Positions 54,545 through 62,521 of a stretch of 64,000 nt of DNA are shown one piece after another. The notes beneath the pieces are model-generated. The model saw only the letters and a list, made by a program, of their open reading frames with translations. It was not told the DNA's origin and did not search any database. The stretch is from Coriobacteriia bacterium. Its GTDB lineage: Bacteria > Actinomycetota > Coriobacteriia > Anaerosomatales > JAAXUF01. The DNA lies in the NCBI GenBank assembly GCA_013334745.1, contig JAAXWY010000001.1, forward strand, positions 148,355 through 212,354. Direction: 5' to 3'. Numbering within the stretch: the first letter of the stretch is position 1; each line of letters begins with the position of its first letter. The position numbers and the translations under genes are program-made.

Positions 54545-54979
54545 ATGAAGACGACCCCCAACAGCCGTCGGCTCAACGAGACAGCGCGCGAGATAGTCGC
54601 ATCGATTCTCGTCTCTGAGGTATCGGACCCCAGGCTTGACCTTATCACCGTCACCGGTGCTGAGGTCAGCCCGGACCGGTCGATGATGTCGGTCTATGTG
54701 AGCACCGACCCCGACCGCTACGACGAAGTACTCGCCGGACTCGAGTCGGCCAAGGGCCGCATCCGCAGCCTGTTCGGCTCCGCTATCAGCTGGCGCGTCA
54801 CCCCCGAGGTGCGATTCTTCATCGACGAGTCGGTCGACTCTGGTATGCGCATCGAGGAGGCCCTTCGGGCCGTGCCGCCGTCGCTTGCCGCCGAGCGTGC
54901 AGCCGGCTCCGACGAGTCGGATGCTCCTGAGGTCGACACCGCTGACGGCGGGGGCTCCGCCGAGGCGGGGGAGGCGTAG
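54545..54979 (+). CDS. rbfA: Ribosome-binding factor A
   Basis: 144 residues. RbfA assists late 30S maturation. KH-like fold with the blocks LNETAREIVASIL, VSDPRLDLITVTGAEVSPD (in parts) and PEVRFFIDESVDSG. An acidic Gly/Ser/Ala tail of about 30 residues follows. Ten bases after infB and 4 before nrnA. Confidence 0.94.
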   Translation: MKTTPNSRRLNETAREIVASILVSEVSDPRLDLITVTGAEVSPDRSMMSVYVSTDPDRYDEVLAGLESAKGRIRSLFGSAISWRVTPEVRFFIDESVDSGMRIEEALRAVPPSLAAERAAGSDESDAPEVDTADGGGSAEAGEA

Positions 54980-54983
54980 GCCC

Positions 54984-55952
54984 GTGCAGGCCGCCTACCA
55001 CCACGCGCTCGTCGCACTGAGGCGCGCGTCGTCGGTGGTGCTCTGCGCCCACGTGCGTCCTGACGGCGACGCCATGGGCTCGGTGCTCGCGCTCACGCTC
55101 GCGTTGCGGGACAACGGTATTCCCGCCGTTCCCACGCTTGCGCACGGCGCCACACCACCGTCGACCTACAAGTTCCTGCCCGGCTTCTCGTTGTTCGTGC
55201 CCGCGCACGACCTCGAGGCGCCGCAGGTCTTCATCGCGCTCGACACGCCGGTCATCGATCGGCTCGGCGATGCCGGCAAGCTCGCCAAGGCCGCCGAGAC
55301 GGTCATCATCATCGATCACCACCCCGACACTGATGAGTTCGGCTCGGTCGTGGTGCACGAGCCCGACGCAGCTGCCACAGGCCAGATCGTGTGGAACCTC
55401 ATCAAGGTGCTCGACACGCCGCCGCGCACCGAGGTCGCGCAGTGCTGCTATGCGGGGCTCGTCACCGACACGGGGCGCTTCTGCTACGACAACACCACAG
55501 CGGCCGCGCTCCATGCTGCCGCCGAGATGGTCGAGGCAGGCGTCGATCCCGCTGAGATGGCGGTTCGCATCTACCAGAGCCGCTCGGCGGCTTCGCTCGC
55601 CATCGAGAACCGCGCGATGTCGCGCCTGACCATCACCAACGGTGGCCGGGTAGCCTACGCGTGGGTCGACGACGCCGACTTCGCCGAGATCGGCGCACTT
55701 CCCGAGGAGGCCGAGTCGCTTCCCGACGCGGTGCGTGTCGTCGAAGGCGTCGACGTCGCGATCCTGCTGCGGCAGGCCGGCGGCGAGGTGCGCGGCAACC
55801 TGCGCTCGAAAGCGGGCTTCAACGTCTCCGAGGTCGCCAAGCACTTCGGCGGTGGGGGACACCGGGCCGCGTCCGGCTTCACCTTCTCAGGCACCATCGA
55901 CGAGCTTCTCCCGCAGCTACTTGCGCTCATGCCCGGCGGCGACGCTGCGTGA
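54984..55952 (+). CDS. nrnA: DHH/DHHA1 phosphoesterase NrnA-like
   Basis: 322 residues. The DHH domain has VRPDGDAMGS, ALDTP and D111-H112-H113 in IDHHPDTDEF; the DHHA1 domain ends with GGGGHRAASGF. NrnA-type enzymes degrade very short RNAs (nanoRNA) and dephosphorylate pAp, and some cleave pGpG or c-di-AMP products. GTG start with GGGGGAGG 9 bases upstream. Lies between rbfA and truB as in Gram-positives. Confidence 0.94.
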   Translation: MQAAYHHALVALRRASSVVLCAHVRPDGDAMGSVLALTLALRDNGIPAVPTLAHGATPPSTYKFLPGFSLFVPAHDLEAPQVFIALDTPVIDRLGDAGKLAKAAETVIIIDHHPDTDEFGSVVVHEPDAAATGQIVWNLIKVLDTPPRTEVAQCCYAGLVTDTGRFCYDNTTAAALHAAAEMVEAGVDPAEMAVRIYQSRSAASLAIENRAMSRLTITNGGRVAYAWVDDADFAEIGALPEEAESLPDAVRVVEGVDVAILLRQAGGEVRGNLRSKAGFNVSEVAKHFGGGGHRAASGFTFSGTIDELLPQLLALMPGGDAA

Positions 55953-56884
55953 GTGCCCGCAGGGGCGACTCGGGGCTCTCGGGAGTTCTTGCGATCGATA
56001 AGCCGCAAGGCATGACCAGCCACGACGTCGTGAACCGGGTTCGCCGCATCATGGGGGAGCGGCGGGTAGGCCACGCCGGCACCCTCGATCCCATGGCCAG
56101 CGGCGTATTGGTGGTGCTCGTGGGGCCGGCTACGCGGCTCGCACCCTACCTCACCGCAGCTCACAAGGCCTACGAGGCGCGCATCGACTTCGGCGCAGAG
56201 ACCGACACTGACGACGCCGATGGCCGAGTGACCGCAACGGCACCGATCCCGCACGAGGCAAGCGACCCGTTCGCAGCGGCCGCGTTCGTGGCGTCGCTCG
56301 TGGGGACGCACGAGCAGGTTCCGCCTGCATATTCGGCGATTAAGCGCGACGGCGTGACGGCGTACACTGCCGCGCGCAAAGGCGAAGCGATCGAGCTGGA
56401 AGCGCGCACCATCGAGGTCGCCGAGGCGAGACTCATCGCCGTCGAGACACAGCCGCCGTCCTGGACGGTCGAGTTCGGCGTCTCGAAAGGCACCTACATC
56501 CGGGCGCTCGCACGCGACATCGGCCGGGCACTGGCCAGTGCGGCACATCTCGGTGCATTGCGACGCACGCGTTCGGGCGCCATCGACGTCAGCCAGACGC
56601 TGACCCTTGAGGCCCTCGGAGAACTCGCCGCACCCGCCGAGGCGTTCGTCGACCCGCTCGCCGCACTCGGCGTGCCCGCGGTCGATGTGAGCGCCGAGAC
56701 CGCGCAGGCGATCGCGCACGGCAAGTCGCTTGCGCTCGATGCGCTTGCGGACGCAGGCCCGCAGCGGCGTGAAAGTCCCATCGCACTCACGCGCGAAGGC
56801 CGCCTGCTCGCGCTCTACGCTGCGGGCGACGACGTCGCACGCCCGCTCGTTGTCCTGCCCAACGGTGTGGGAGGTGTCGCGTGA
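55949..56884 (+). CDS. truB: tRNA pseudouridine55 synthase TruB
   Basis: 311 residues. Makes pseudouridine 55 in the T loop of tRNA. The catalytic D47 is in AGTLDPMASGVL; GLLVIDKP-type start reads GVLAIDKPQGMTSHDVV, and GTYIRALARDIG is present. The C-terminal PUA-like part is short. GTG start overlaps the nrnA stop; its own stop overlaps the next gene by 4 bases. Confidence 0.96.
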   Translation: MSARRGDSGLSGVLAIDKPQGMTSHDVVNRVRRIMGERRVGHAGTLDPMASGVLVVLVGPATRLAPYLTAAHKAYEARIDFGAETDTDDADGRVTATAPIPHEASDPFAAAAFVASLVGTHEQVPPAYSAIKRDGVTAYTAARKGEAIELEARTIEVAEARLIAVETQPPSWTVEFGVSKGTYIRALARDIGRALASAAHLGALRRTRSGAIDVSQTLTLEALGELAAPAEAFVDPLAALGVPAVDVSAETAQAIAHGKSLALDALADAGPQRRESPIALTREGRLLALYAAGDDVARPLVVLPNGVGGVA

Positions 56885-57477
56885 GCCCGATCTTCTACGA
56901 GGATTCGCTCGGCGAGAAGCTCGCCCGCAAGGCGACCGAGGCGATGGATGCGGCGCACGAGGAGAATCTCGACGAGATCGAGGACCTTGGCGAGCTGGAG
57001 CGCGCGGAAGCAGCAGTACGTGGCGTCGATCCGCAGGCGGATTACGAAGCGCTCTCCGAGGACCGGGTTGTCGTGTTCGGCCCCACCAAACTCTCGGGCA
57101 TCCTCGACGTCGCCGGCTTCAACGCACGGCTCATCGCGATGCCGCTCGATTCCGAGGGGATTGCGTACGCGTGGGACCCGTACCCGCCCGAGGAGATGCC
57201 CGGCACGGCCACGCCGGTCTACCACGCGGTCGACCGGCCGTTCTCGCTGCTTGTGAACGCGGAAGACGAGGACCGAGCGCGAGCGCTGCTGACGGCGAAC
57301 GCGGGTTCGTCGGGACTCGCGGGCTTCGTCGCAGAGCCGCAGCGCACTCCCGAGGCCGCCGCGACCCGTCGCCGGTTCTCGGCCACCACGTTCATGCTGC
57401 TCTACGGCCTCGGCCTCATCGTCGCGATTCTCGGCGCGCTGTGGGCGGGGCTGCAGGCGCTCGGCGTCATCAAGTAG
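56881..57477 (+). CDS. DUF2007-like domain protein with C-terminal membrane anchor
   Basis: 198 residues. An acidic N-terminal helix (1-60), a central domain (about 62-140: VVVFGP start, PYPPEE at 100-105, VNAEDEDRARALL at the end) of the kind annotated as DUF2007 or putative signal-transducing domain, and a C-terminal membrane helix at 168-192. No catalytic residue is recognised. The same domain type is fused to the C-terminus of the neighbouring ribF product. GTG start overlaps truB. Function unknown. Confidence 0.7.
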   Translation: MSPIFYEDSLGEKLARKATEAMDAAHEENLDEIEDLGELERAEAAVRGVDPQADYEALSEDRVVVFGPTKLSGILDVAGFNARLIAMPLDSEGIAYAWDPYPPEEMPGTATPVYHAVDRPFSLLVNAEDEDRARALLTANAGSSGLAGFVAEPQRTPEAAATRRRFSATTFMLLYGLGLIVAILGALWAGLQALGVIK

Positions 57478-57505
57478 GATAGCGTCGCCCCCGAAACGGA
57501 GTCCC

Positions 57506-58816
57506 ATGCCTGCACGAATCGTCACCTGGTCTCAAGACACAGCCAATCTCGGACCCGCGGCCGTAGCCGTCGGCGTCTTCGACGGCGTGCACGTCGGCCA
57601 TCAGGCGTTGCTCGCCGATACGGTCGCCGACGCTCGCGAGCGCTCGATCGCCGCCGTCGCCGTCACCTTCGACCGCGATCCGGACCAGGTCGTCTCGCCT
57701 TCAACCGCAGCGCCTCAGCTGCTCACCCTTGCCGACAAGCTCGACTGCATCGCCGAGACTGGCGTCGACGTCATCCTCGTGGTTCCTTTCACGCCGCTTC
57801 TGGCCGAGCTTGCACCCGAGTCGTTCGTCGACGGCGTGCTGCTCTCGGCGATGGAGCCGGTCTCGGTACACGTGGGTCGCGACTTCCGCTTCGGAGCGCG
57901 GGCCGGCGGCACGGTCGACACGCTCTCGCGCCTGGGCGCGTCCCGTGGCTTTCAGGTGCGCCCGCACGACCTCATCGAGTCCGGTGGCGAGCCGGTCACC
58001 TCGACTCGCATCCGTGGCCTCGTGGCTGCAGGCGACGTCGCGGCCGCCGGCGAGCTGCTGTGTGTGCCGCCTCGCGTGAGCGGCACGGTGCACCGCGGCA
58101 GGGGAGAAGGCGTCAAGCTCGGCTTTCCCACGGCCAATGTGGCACCGGTGGCCTTCGCGGCGCTCCCCGCCGACGGCGTCTACGCCGGTCGCGCGTTGCT
58201 GGAGAACGGCCTGGACTGGGCCGCCGCGATCTCGGTCGGCACTCCGCCGACCTTCCCTGAGGCCCGCGACCATCTCGAGGCGCACCTCGTCGACTTCGAG
58301 GGCGACCTGTACGACCAGCAGATCACGCTCGAGTTCGTCGAGCGGCTGCGTGACCAGCAGGCGTACGCGTCGCTTGCGGACCTTACCGCCGCCATCGCGG
58401 CCGACGTCGAAGCCACGCTCGAGATCGCAGGCTTCGACGATGAGGCGACCGACGGTGACGCTGCCGACGCGACTCTCGGCATGCTTGAGACCGCCACCGA
58501 TGAACTCGTCGACGACCCTGCCGCACTCGATGCGGCGGAGGATGCAGCGCGCACCATCGTCGCGTGGCCGCCCAACCCCGACGACGAGCTGGTCGTGCTC
58601 TTCAACGACCTGCCTTACGATCCCACGCGTCTCGGCGAGATCGATGCGTTGCTACGCTCGGTGGGTATCGAGCCGGTCTGGTCGCCGTACCCGCCGCAGG
58701 ATGCGGTGCTCATGCGCCTCGGCCTGCTCGGGGAGAACCGCTTCCGTGTGGAAGTGTGGAACTCGTGCATCGCCGAGGCCCGCGCCGCGCTTCAGGAGAG
58801 CGACTCGGCTCGCTGA
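57506..58816 (+). CDS. ribF: Bifunctional riboflavin kinase/FAD synthetase with extra C-terminal domain
   Basis: 436 residues; ordinary RibF is about 310. N-terminal FAD synthetase with GVFDGVHVGHQALL and VGRDFRFG..STRIRGLVAAG, then riboflavin kinase with GRGEGVKLGFPTANV. After residue 310 comes an acidic linker and, from about 357 to 430, a domain with LVVLFND, PVWSPYPPQD and ARAALQ that resembles the domain of the protein encoded just upstream. RibF makes FMN and FAD; the added domain's role is unknown. ATG start; GAAACGGAG upstream. Confidence 0.93.
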   Translation: MPARIVTWSQDTANLGPAAVAVGVFDGVHVGHQALLADTVADARERSIAAVAVTFDRDPDQVVSPSTAAPQLLTLADKLDCIAETGVDVILVVPFTPLLAELAPESFVDGVLLSAMEPVSVHVGRDFRFGARAGGTVDTLSRLGASRGFQVRPHDLIESGGEPVTSTRIRGLVAAGDVAAAGELLCVPPRVSGTVHRGRGEGVKLGFPTANVAPVAFAALPADGVYAGRALLENGLDWAAAISVGTPPTFPEARDHLEAHLVDFEGDLYDQQITLEFVERLRDQQAYASLADLTAAIAADVEATLEIAGFDDEATDGDAADATLGMLETATDELVDDPAALDAAEDAARTIVAWPPNPDDELVVLFNDLPYDPTRLGEIDALLRSVGIEPVWSPYPPQDAVLMRLGLLGENRFRVEVWNSCIAEARAALQESDSAR

Positions 58817-58844
58817 CGGTCACACTGAGCGACGCAGGCGTTTG

Positions 58845-58875
58845 GAGACACCCGGCACCGTGTGTGTGCTATACT
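58845..58875 (+). promoter_or_regulatory. Promoter of rpsO
   Basis: TATACT at 58870-58875 with a weak -35 GAGACA (58845-58850) at 19 bases. Confidence 0.55.
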
Positions 58876-58895
58876 CCGACGGTTGTTTGAAGCTA

Positions 58896-58964
58896 CCCCT
58901 GCCTTAGAGGTTCGATTCCACCATCGGCCATCCCGGACAGGGGCGAATCCACGTGAAAGGTGGA
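58896..58964 (+). promoter_or_regulatory. Structured rpsO (S15) leader
   Basis: Two helices can form in the predicted 5' leader. CCCCTG (58896-58901) pairs with CAGGGG (58938-58943), and TCCAC (58948-58952) pairs with GTGGA (58960-58964) across the purine-rich ribosome binding region, with ATG at 58970. S15 is known to bind structured leaders of its own mRNA in several phyla; autoregulation here is an inference. Confidence 0.5.
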
Positions 58965-58969
58965 CTGCA

Positions 58970-59239
58970 ATGCCGCTTCCCAAGGACGTAAAGGCCGGCA
59001 TCATCGGCGAGTACAAGCGCGGTGAGACCGACACCGGTTCCGCCGAGGTTCAGGTCGCTCTGCTCACGCAGCGCATCCGTGACCTCACCGAGCATCTCAA
59101 GATGCACAAGAAGGATCACCACACCCGCCGTGGCCTTCTCAAGCTCGTCGGTCAGCGTCGTCGGATGCTGAACTACCTCAAGAAGAGCGACATCGAGCGC
59201 TACCGCGCAGTCGTCGCCCAGCTCGGGATTCGCGGGTAA
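58970..59239 (+). CDS. rpsO: 30S ribosomal protein S15
   Basis: 89 residues, the normal length. S15 binds the central domain of 16S r[40 protein letters not shown] (in parts) and [10 protein letters not shown] are standard blocks. A terminator separates it from pnp. Confidence 0.98.
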   Translation: MPLPKDVKAGIIGEYKRGETDTGSAEVQVALLTQRIRDLTEHLKMHKKDHHTRRGLLKLVGQRRRMLNYLKKSDIERYRAVVAQLGIRG

Positions 59240-59255
59240 TCACAGTCGCACTGGG

Positions 59256-59289
59256 GAAGGCGGGGGCTCACAGCTCCCGCCTTCTTCTT
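59256..59289 (+). terminator. Terminator between rpsO and pnp
   Basis: GAAGGCGGG (59256-59264) pairs perfectly with CCCGCCTTC (59276-59284), followed by TTCTT. A strong intrinsic terminator; some readthrough into pnp is usual for this gene pair. Confidence 0.8.
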
Positions 59290-59440
59290 GCAAGAGGGCA
59301 CCGTTGCTTCGCGGTGCGAGCCCAAGGACCGCAGACGCGGAACGGGTACAAGAGGATGCGGGCGCACAGAGGCGCACCGCGAGAAGCGAGGCCGATACAC
59401 ATGGGGTGTACGGTCGTAGAAGAGGGAAGAAGAGAGATTT

Positions 59441-61636
59441 ATGGCTAAAGTAGTAGAGACGTTTGAACTGTACGGCAAGGAATACACCCTCGAGACCGGC
59501 GAGTTGGCCAAGCAGGCCGGCGGCGCCGTTCTTGTTCGTCAGGGTGAGTCCATCGTGCTGGTCACCGCCACCGCGTCGAAGTTCCCGAAGGATCTGGACT
59601 TCTTCCCGCTGACGGTCGACTTCGAGGAGCGCATGTACGCCGCCGGCAAGCTGCCCGGCGGCTTCATCAAGCGCGAGTCCCGCCCGAGCGAGAAGGCCAC
59701 GCTCACCGCACGCATGATCGACCGCCCCATCCGCAGCTCGTTCGCTGACGGTTTCCGCAACGAGGTTCAGGTCATCGCGACCGTGCTTTCCGCGGACCAG
59801 GTCAACCAGCCCGACGTCATCAGCATCATGGGCGCCTCGGCTGCCCTGCTTGCTGCCGGCATCCCGTTCGAGGGCCCGCTGGCCGGCGTTCGCGTCTGCC
59901 GCAACACCGAGACCGGCGAGTTCATCGTCAACCCGAGCTTCGATGAGGCCGAGGATTCCGATCTCGACCTCGTGGTCGCCGGTTCCAAGGACGCCGTCTA
60001 CATGCTCGAGGCCGGCGCTCAGGAAGTCACCGAAGAGGACATGCTCAAGGCGATGATGTTCGCTCAGGAGGCCATCGGTGCGTTCTGTGACGTGCAGAAC
60101 AAGTTCCTCGCGCAGATCGAGATCACCCCGATGGACGTCAAGTTGCAGACGCTGGACGAGACGCTCAGGGACCGCATCTTCACGGCCGGTGCTGACAAGA
60201 TGAAGGACGCACTCCATAACGCCGACAAGCACGCTCGGATGGCGGGCGTTCAGGCCGTCAAGGACGATATCCTCGCAACCTTCTCGGAGGATGAGCTCGC
60301 CGCTCAGGGCAAGGACATCAAGGGCCTGCTCAAGCAGCTCGAGAAGAAGACCATGCGCACGATGGTGCTCACCGAGGGCGAGCGTGCCGATGGCCGCAAG
60401 CTCGACGAGGTCCGTCAGATCACGACGACCGCCGGCTACCTGCCGCGCAGCCACGGTTCGGGCCTGTTCACTCGCGGTCAGACCCAGGTTCTCTCGGTCC
60501 TGACTCTGGGCATGCTTTCCGAGTGGCAGCGCATCGACACGATCGACGTGTCCGAGGGCAAGCGCTACCTGCACCACTACAACTTCCCGCCGTTCTCGAC
60601 TGGTGAGACGGGCTTCATGCGTGGCCCGAAGCGCCGCGACATCGGTCACGGTGCGCTCGCCGAGCGTGCGCTCCTCCCGGTCATCCCCGAGGAGAACGAG
60701 TTCCCGTACACGATCCGCATCGTCTCCGAGGTCCTCGAGTCCAACGGCTCGAGCTCCATGGGTTCGGTCTGCGGCTCGACGCTCGCGCTCATGGACGCCG
60801 GTGTGCCGATCGCGGCGCCGGTCTCCGGTATCGCGATGGGTCTCATCAAGGAGGGTGACGACGTCGCCATCCTGACCGACATCCAGGGCCTCGAGGACTT
60901 CCTCGGCGACATGGACTTCAAGGTGGCTGGTACGCCCAAGGGCATCACCGCCATGCAGATGGACAACAAGGCCAAGGGCCTGTCGCTCGAGATCCTCACC
61001 AAGGCGCTCATGCAGGCCAAGGAAGGCCGTGCGTTCATCCTCGGCAAGATGATGGAGTCCATCGAGACGCCTCGCGAGGAGATGAGCAAGTACGCGCCGC
61101 GCATCATCACGGTCAAGATCCCGACCGACAAGATCCGCGACGTCATCGGCTCGGGCGGCAAGGTCGTCCGTGGCATCCAGGAAGAGACCGGCGCCCAGAT
61201 CGACATCCAGGAAGACGGCACGATCTACATCGCGTCGCGCGACCTCGGTGGCGAAGAGGCCGCTCGTCGCATCAAGGCCATCGTCAAGGAGCCGGAGATC
61301 GGCGAGGAGTACCACGGCCGCGTCGTCTCGATCCAGGCGTTCGGCGCGTTCATCGAGCTCATCCCCGGCAAGGACGGCCTGCTGCACATCAGCCGAGTCG
61401 CCCAGGGTCGCGTGGGTAAGGTCGAAGACGTGCTGGCCGTGGGCGACGAGGTCCACGTCAAGATCATCGACATCGACGATCGTGGCAAGGTCAGCCTCGA
61501 CCGCCTCGACAAGCCGCCGGCGCCGGAAGGCAGCGCTTCGAGCGCTCCCGAAGGTGACCGCGGTCCCCGCCGAGACGATCGTGGCCCGCGCCGCGACGGT
61601 GGCGGCGGAGATCGTAAGCCGCGTCGCCAGCACTAG
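59441..61636 (+). CDS. pnp: Polyribonucleotide nucleotidyltransferase (PNPase)
   Basis: 731 residues. PNPase degrades RNA 3' to 5' with phosphate. Two RNase PH domains (the second with GLFTRGQTQVLSVLTLG and MGSVCGSTLALMDAGVP), a helical linker, then KH (IRDVIGSGGKVVRGIQEETGAQID in parts) and S1 (GEEYHGRVVSIQAFGAFIELIPGK in parts) domains, and an Arg/Gly/Asp-rich tail of about 40 residues. The 200-base gap before it holds the rpsO terminator and a small TACAC-GTGTA hairpin near 59396. A purine-rich AGAAGAGAG precedes the ATG. Confidence 0.97.
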   Translation: MAKVVETFELYGKEYTLETGELAKQAGGAVLVRQGESIVLVTATASKFPKDLDFFPLTVDFEERMYAAGKLPGGFIKRESRPSEKATLTARMIDRPIRSSFADGFRNEVQVIATVLSADQVNQPDVISIMGASAALLAAGIPFEGPLAGVRVCRNTETGEFIVNPSFDEAEDSDLDLVVAGSKDAVYMLEAGAQEVTEEDMLKAMMFAQEAIGAFCDVQNKFLAQIEITPMDVKLQTLDETLRDRIFTAGADKMKDALHNADKHARMAGVQAVKDDILATFSEDELAAQGKDIKGLLKQLEKKTMRTMVLTEGERADGRKLDEVRQITTTAGYLPRSHGSGLFTRGQTQVLSVLTLGMLSEWQRIDTIDVSEGKRYLHHYNFPPFSTGETGFMRGPKRRDIGHGALAERALLPVIPEENEFPYTIRIVSEVLESNGSSSMGSVCGSTLALMDAGVPIAAPVSGIAMGLIKEGDDVAILTDIQGLEDFLGDMDFKVAGTPKGITAMQMDNKAKGLSLEILTKALMQAKEGRAFILGKMMESIETPREEMSKYAPRIITVKIPTDKIRDVIGSGGKVVRGIQEETGAQIDIQEDGTIYIASRDLGGEEAARRIKAIVKEPEIGEEYHGRVVSIQAFGAFIELIPGKDGLLHISRVAQGRVGKVEDVLAVGDEVHVKIIDIDDRGKVSLDRLDKPPAPEGSASSAPEGDRGPRRDDRGPRRDGGGGDRKPRRQH

Positions 61637-61723
61637 GCGGAACGGCGCGAGTGAGCGCACATCCGTCCGCGCGAGCGGTGGAGCGTGCTCGCAGAGGTGC
61701 CGTGCTCAGACAGTCCTCGCTTC

Positions 61724-61753
61724 GAAGGCCGCCCGGATGGGCGGCCTTCTTGC
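61724..61753 (+). terminator. Terminator after pnp
   Basis: GAAGGCCGCCC (61724-61734), GGAT loop, GGGCGGCCTTC (61739-61749), then TTGC: an 11-bp perfect stem. The rest of the 290-base gap 61637-61926 shows no gene or other clear element. Confidence 0.85.
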
Positions 61754-61926
61754 TGCGGAACTGCGCCGGCACCCCCGCCACGCCCACTCCACCGCCAGCA
61801 CTAGGGCGCGGCGCTTCGCGCGCGCCGGCGACCCGCGGGCTAAGGCGCGGGCTTCTGATCTCCTTGAGTGGGTATTGATACTAGGCAACAACCCTCGCTG
61901 ACTCGACCAGAAGGAAGTGCACGCAA

Positions 61927-62418
61927 ATGGCATCCATCAAGCAGAAGATCGTGCCGATGTTGTGGTTCGACACGCAGGCCGAGGAGGCCGCGGCGTTCTA
62001 CGTGTCTGTGTTCGAGGACGCCGAGGTCCTGCGCGTCAGCAGGTATGGGGAGGGCGCGCAGATGCCCTCGGGGACGGCACTGACAGTCGAGTTCACGCTC
62101 GCGGGACAGCGGTTCACGGCGCTCAACGGCGGACCGGTGTTCACGTTCACCGAAGCTGTGTCGTTCGTGGTGGACTGCTCCACGCAGGAGGAGGTCGACC
62201 ACTACTGGGACCTGCTCGGCGAGGGTGGGCCTGTCGAGGCGCAGCAGTGCGGTTGGCTCAAGGACAGGTTCGGGCTTTCGTGGCAGATCGTGCCCAAGCA
62301 GCTCGGCGAGCTGATGAGCGATCCCGACCCAGTGAAGTCGCAGCGCACCATGGCGGCGATGCTGCAGATGACGAAGCTCGACATCGCCGAGTTGCAGCGC
62401 GCGCACGACGGGACGTAG
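61927..62418 (+). CDS. VOC superfamily (PhnB-like) protein
   Basis: 163 residues of the VOC/glyoxalase fold, PhnB/3-demethylubiquinone-methyltransferase-like subgroup: KIVPMLWFDTQAEEAAAFY start, FTALNGGPVFTFTEAVSF middle, EVDHYWDLL and CGWLKDRFGLSWQIVP end. Members of this group are often of unknown activity; none of the known reactions can be assigned. GAAGGAAG lies 11 bases before the ATG. It stands between the pnp terminator and the integron integrase and might be host sequence or part of the inserted region. Confidence 0.85.
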   Translation: MASIKQKIVPMLWFDTQAEEAAAFYVSVFEDAEVLRVSRYGEGAQMPSGTALTVEFTLAGQRFTALNGGPVFTFTEAVSFVVDCSTQEEVDHYWDLLGEGGPVEAQQCGWLKDRFGLSWQIVPKQLGELMSDPDPVKSQRTMAAMLQMTKLDIAELQRAHDGT

Positions 62419-62464
62419 CACGCCCACATCCTGCGATAACGTGAGCGCGGTAAGGATTCTGTCA

Positions 62465-62482
62465 GACCGTCGCGCTACGGTC
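62465..62482 (+). promoter_or_regulatory. Perfect dyad upstream of intI
   Basis: GACCGT (62465-62470) and ACGGTC (62477-62482) form an inverted repeat with a 6-base spacer, 40 bases before the intI ATG. It could be an operator. It matches neither the CTGT-N8-ACAG nor the GAAC-N4-GTTC type of LexA box. Confidence 0.3.
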
Positions 62483-62521
62483 GGCGTGTACGCACGCCTT
62501 CCAGGAGTGAGCGACGAAGCG

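Noticed and set aside
51868..54654. Very long open frame on the - strand opposite infB.
   Set aside because: It mirrors the codon periodicity of the GC-rich IF-2 gene, has no domain or ribosome binding site, and overlaps a certain gene completely.
58907..58923. GAGGTTCGATTCCACC resembles a tRNA T arm.
   Set aside because: The T stem pairs in only two positions and no acceptor, D or anticodon arms fit around it; it lies in the rpsO leader.
59240..61660. Very long open frame on the - strand opposite pnp.
   Set aside because: Same GC-driven antisense effect; no recognisable protein features.
62441..62521. Longer intI start upstream of 62522.
   Set aside because: The extra 27 residues are not like IntI N-termini, and the dyad at 62465 would fall inside the gene.
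62419..62521. LexA (SOS) box before intI.
   Set aside because: Neither CTGT-N8-ACAG nor GAAC-N4-GTTC is present.
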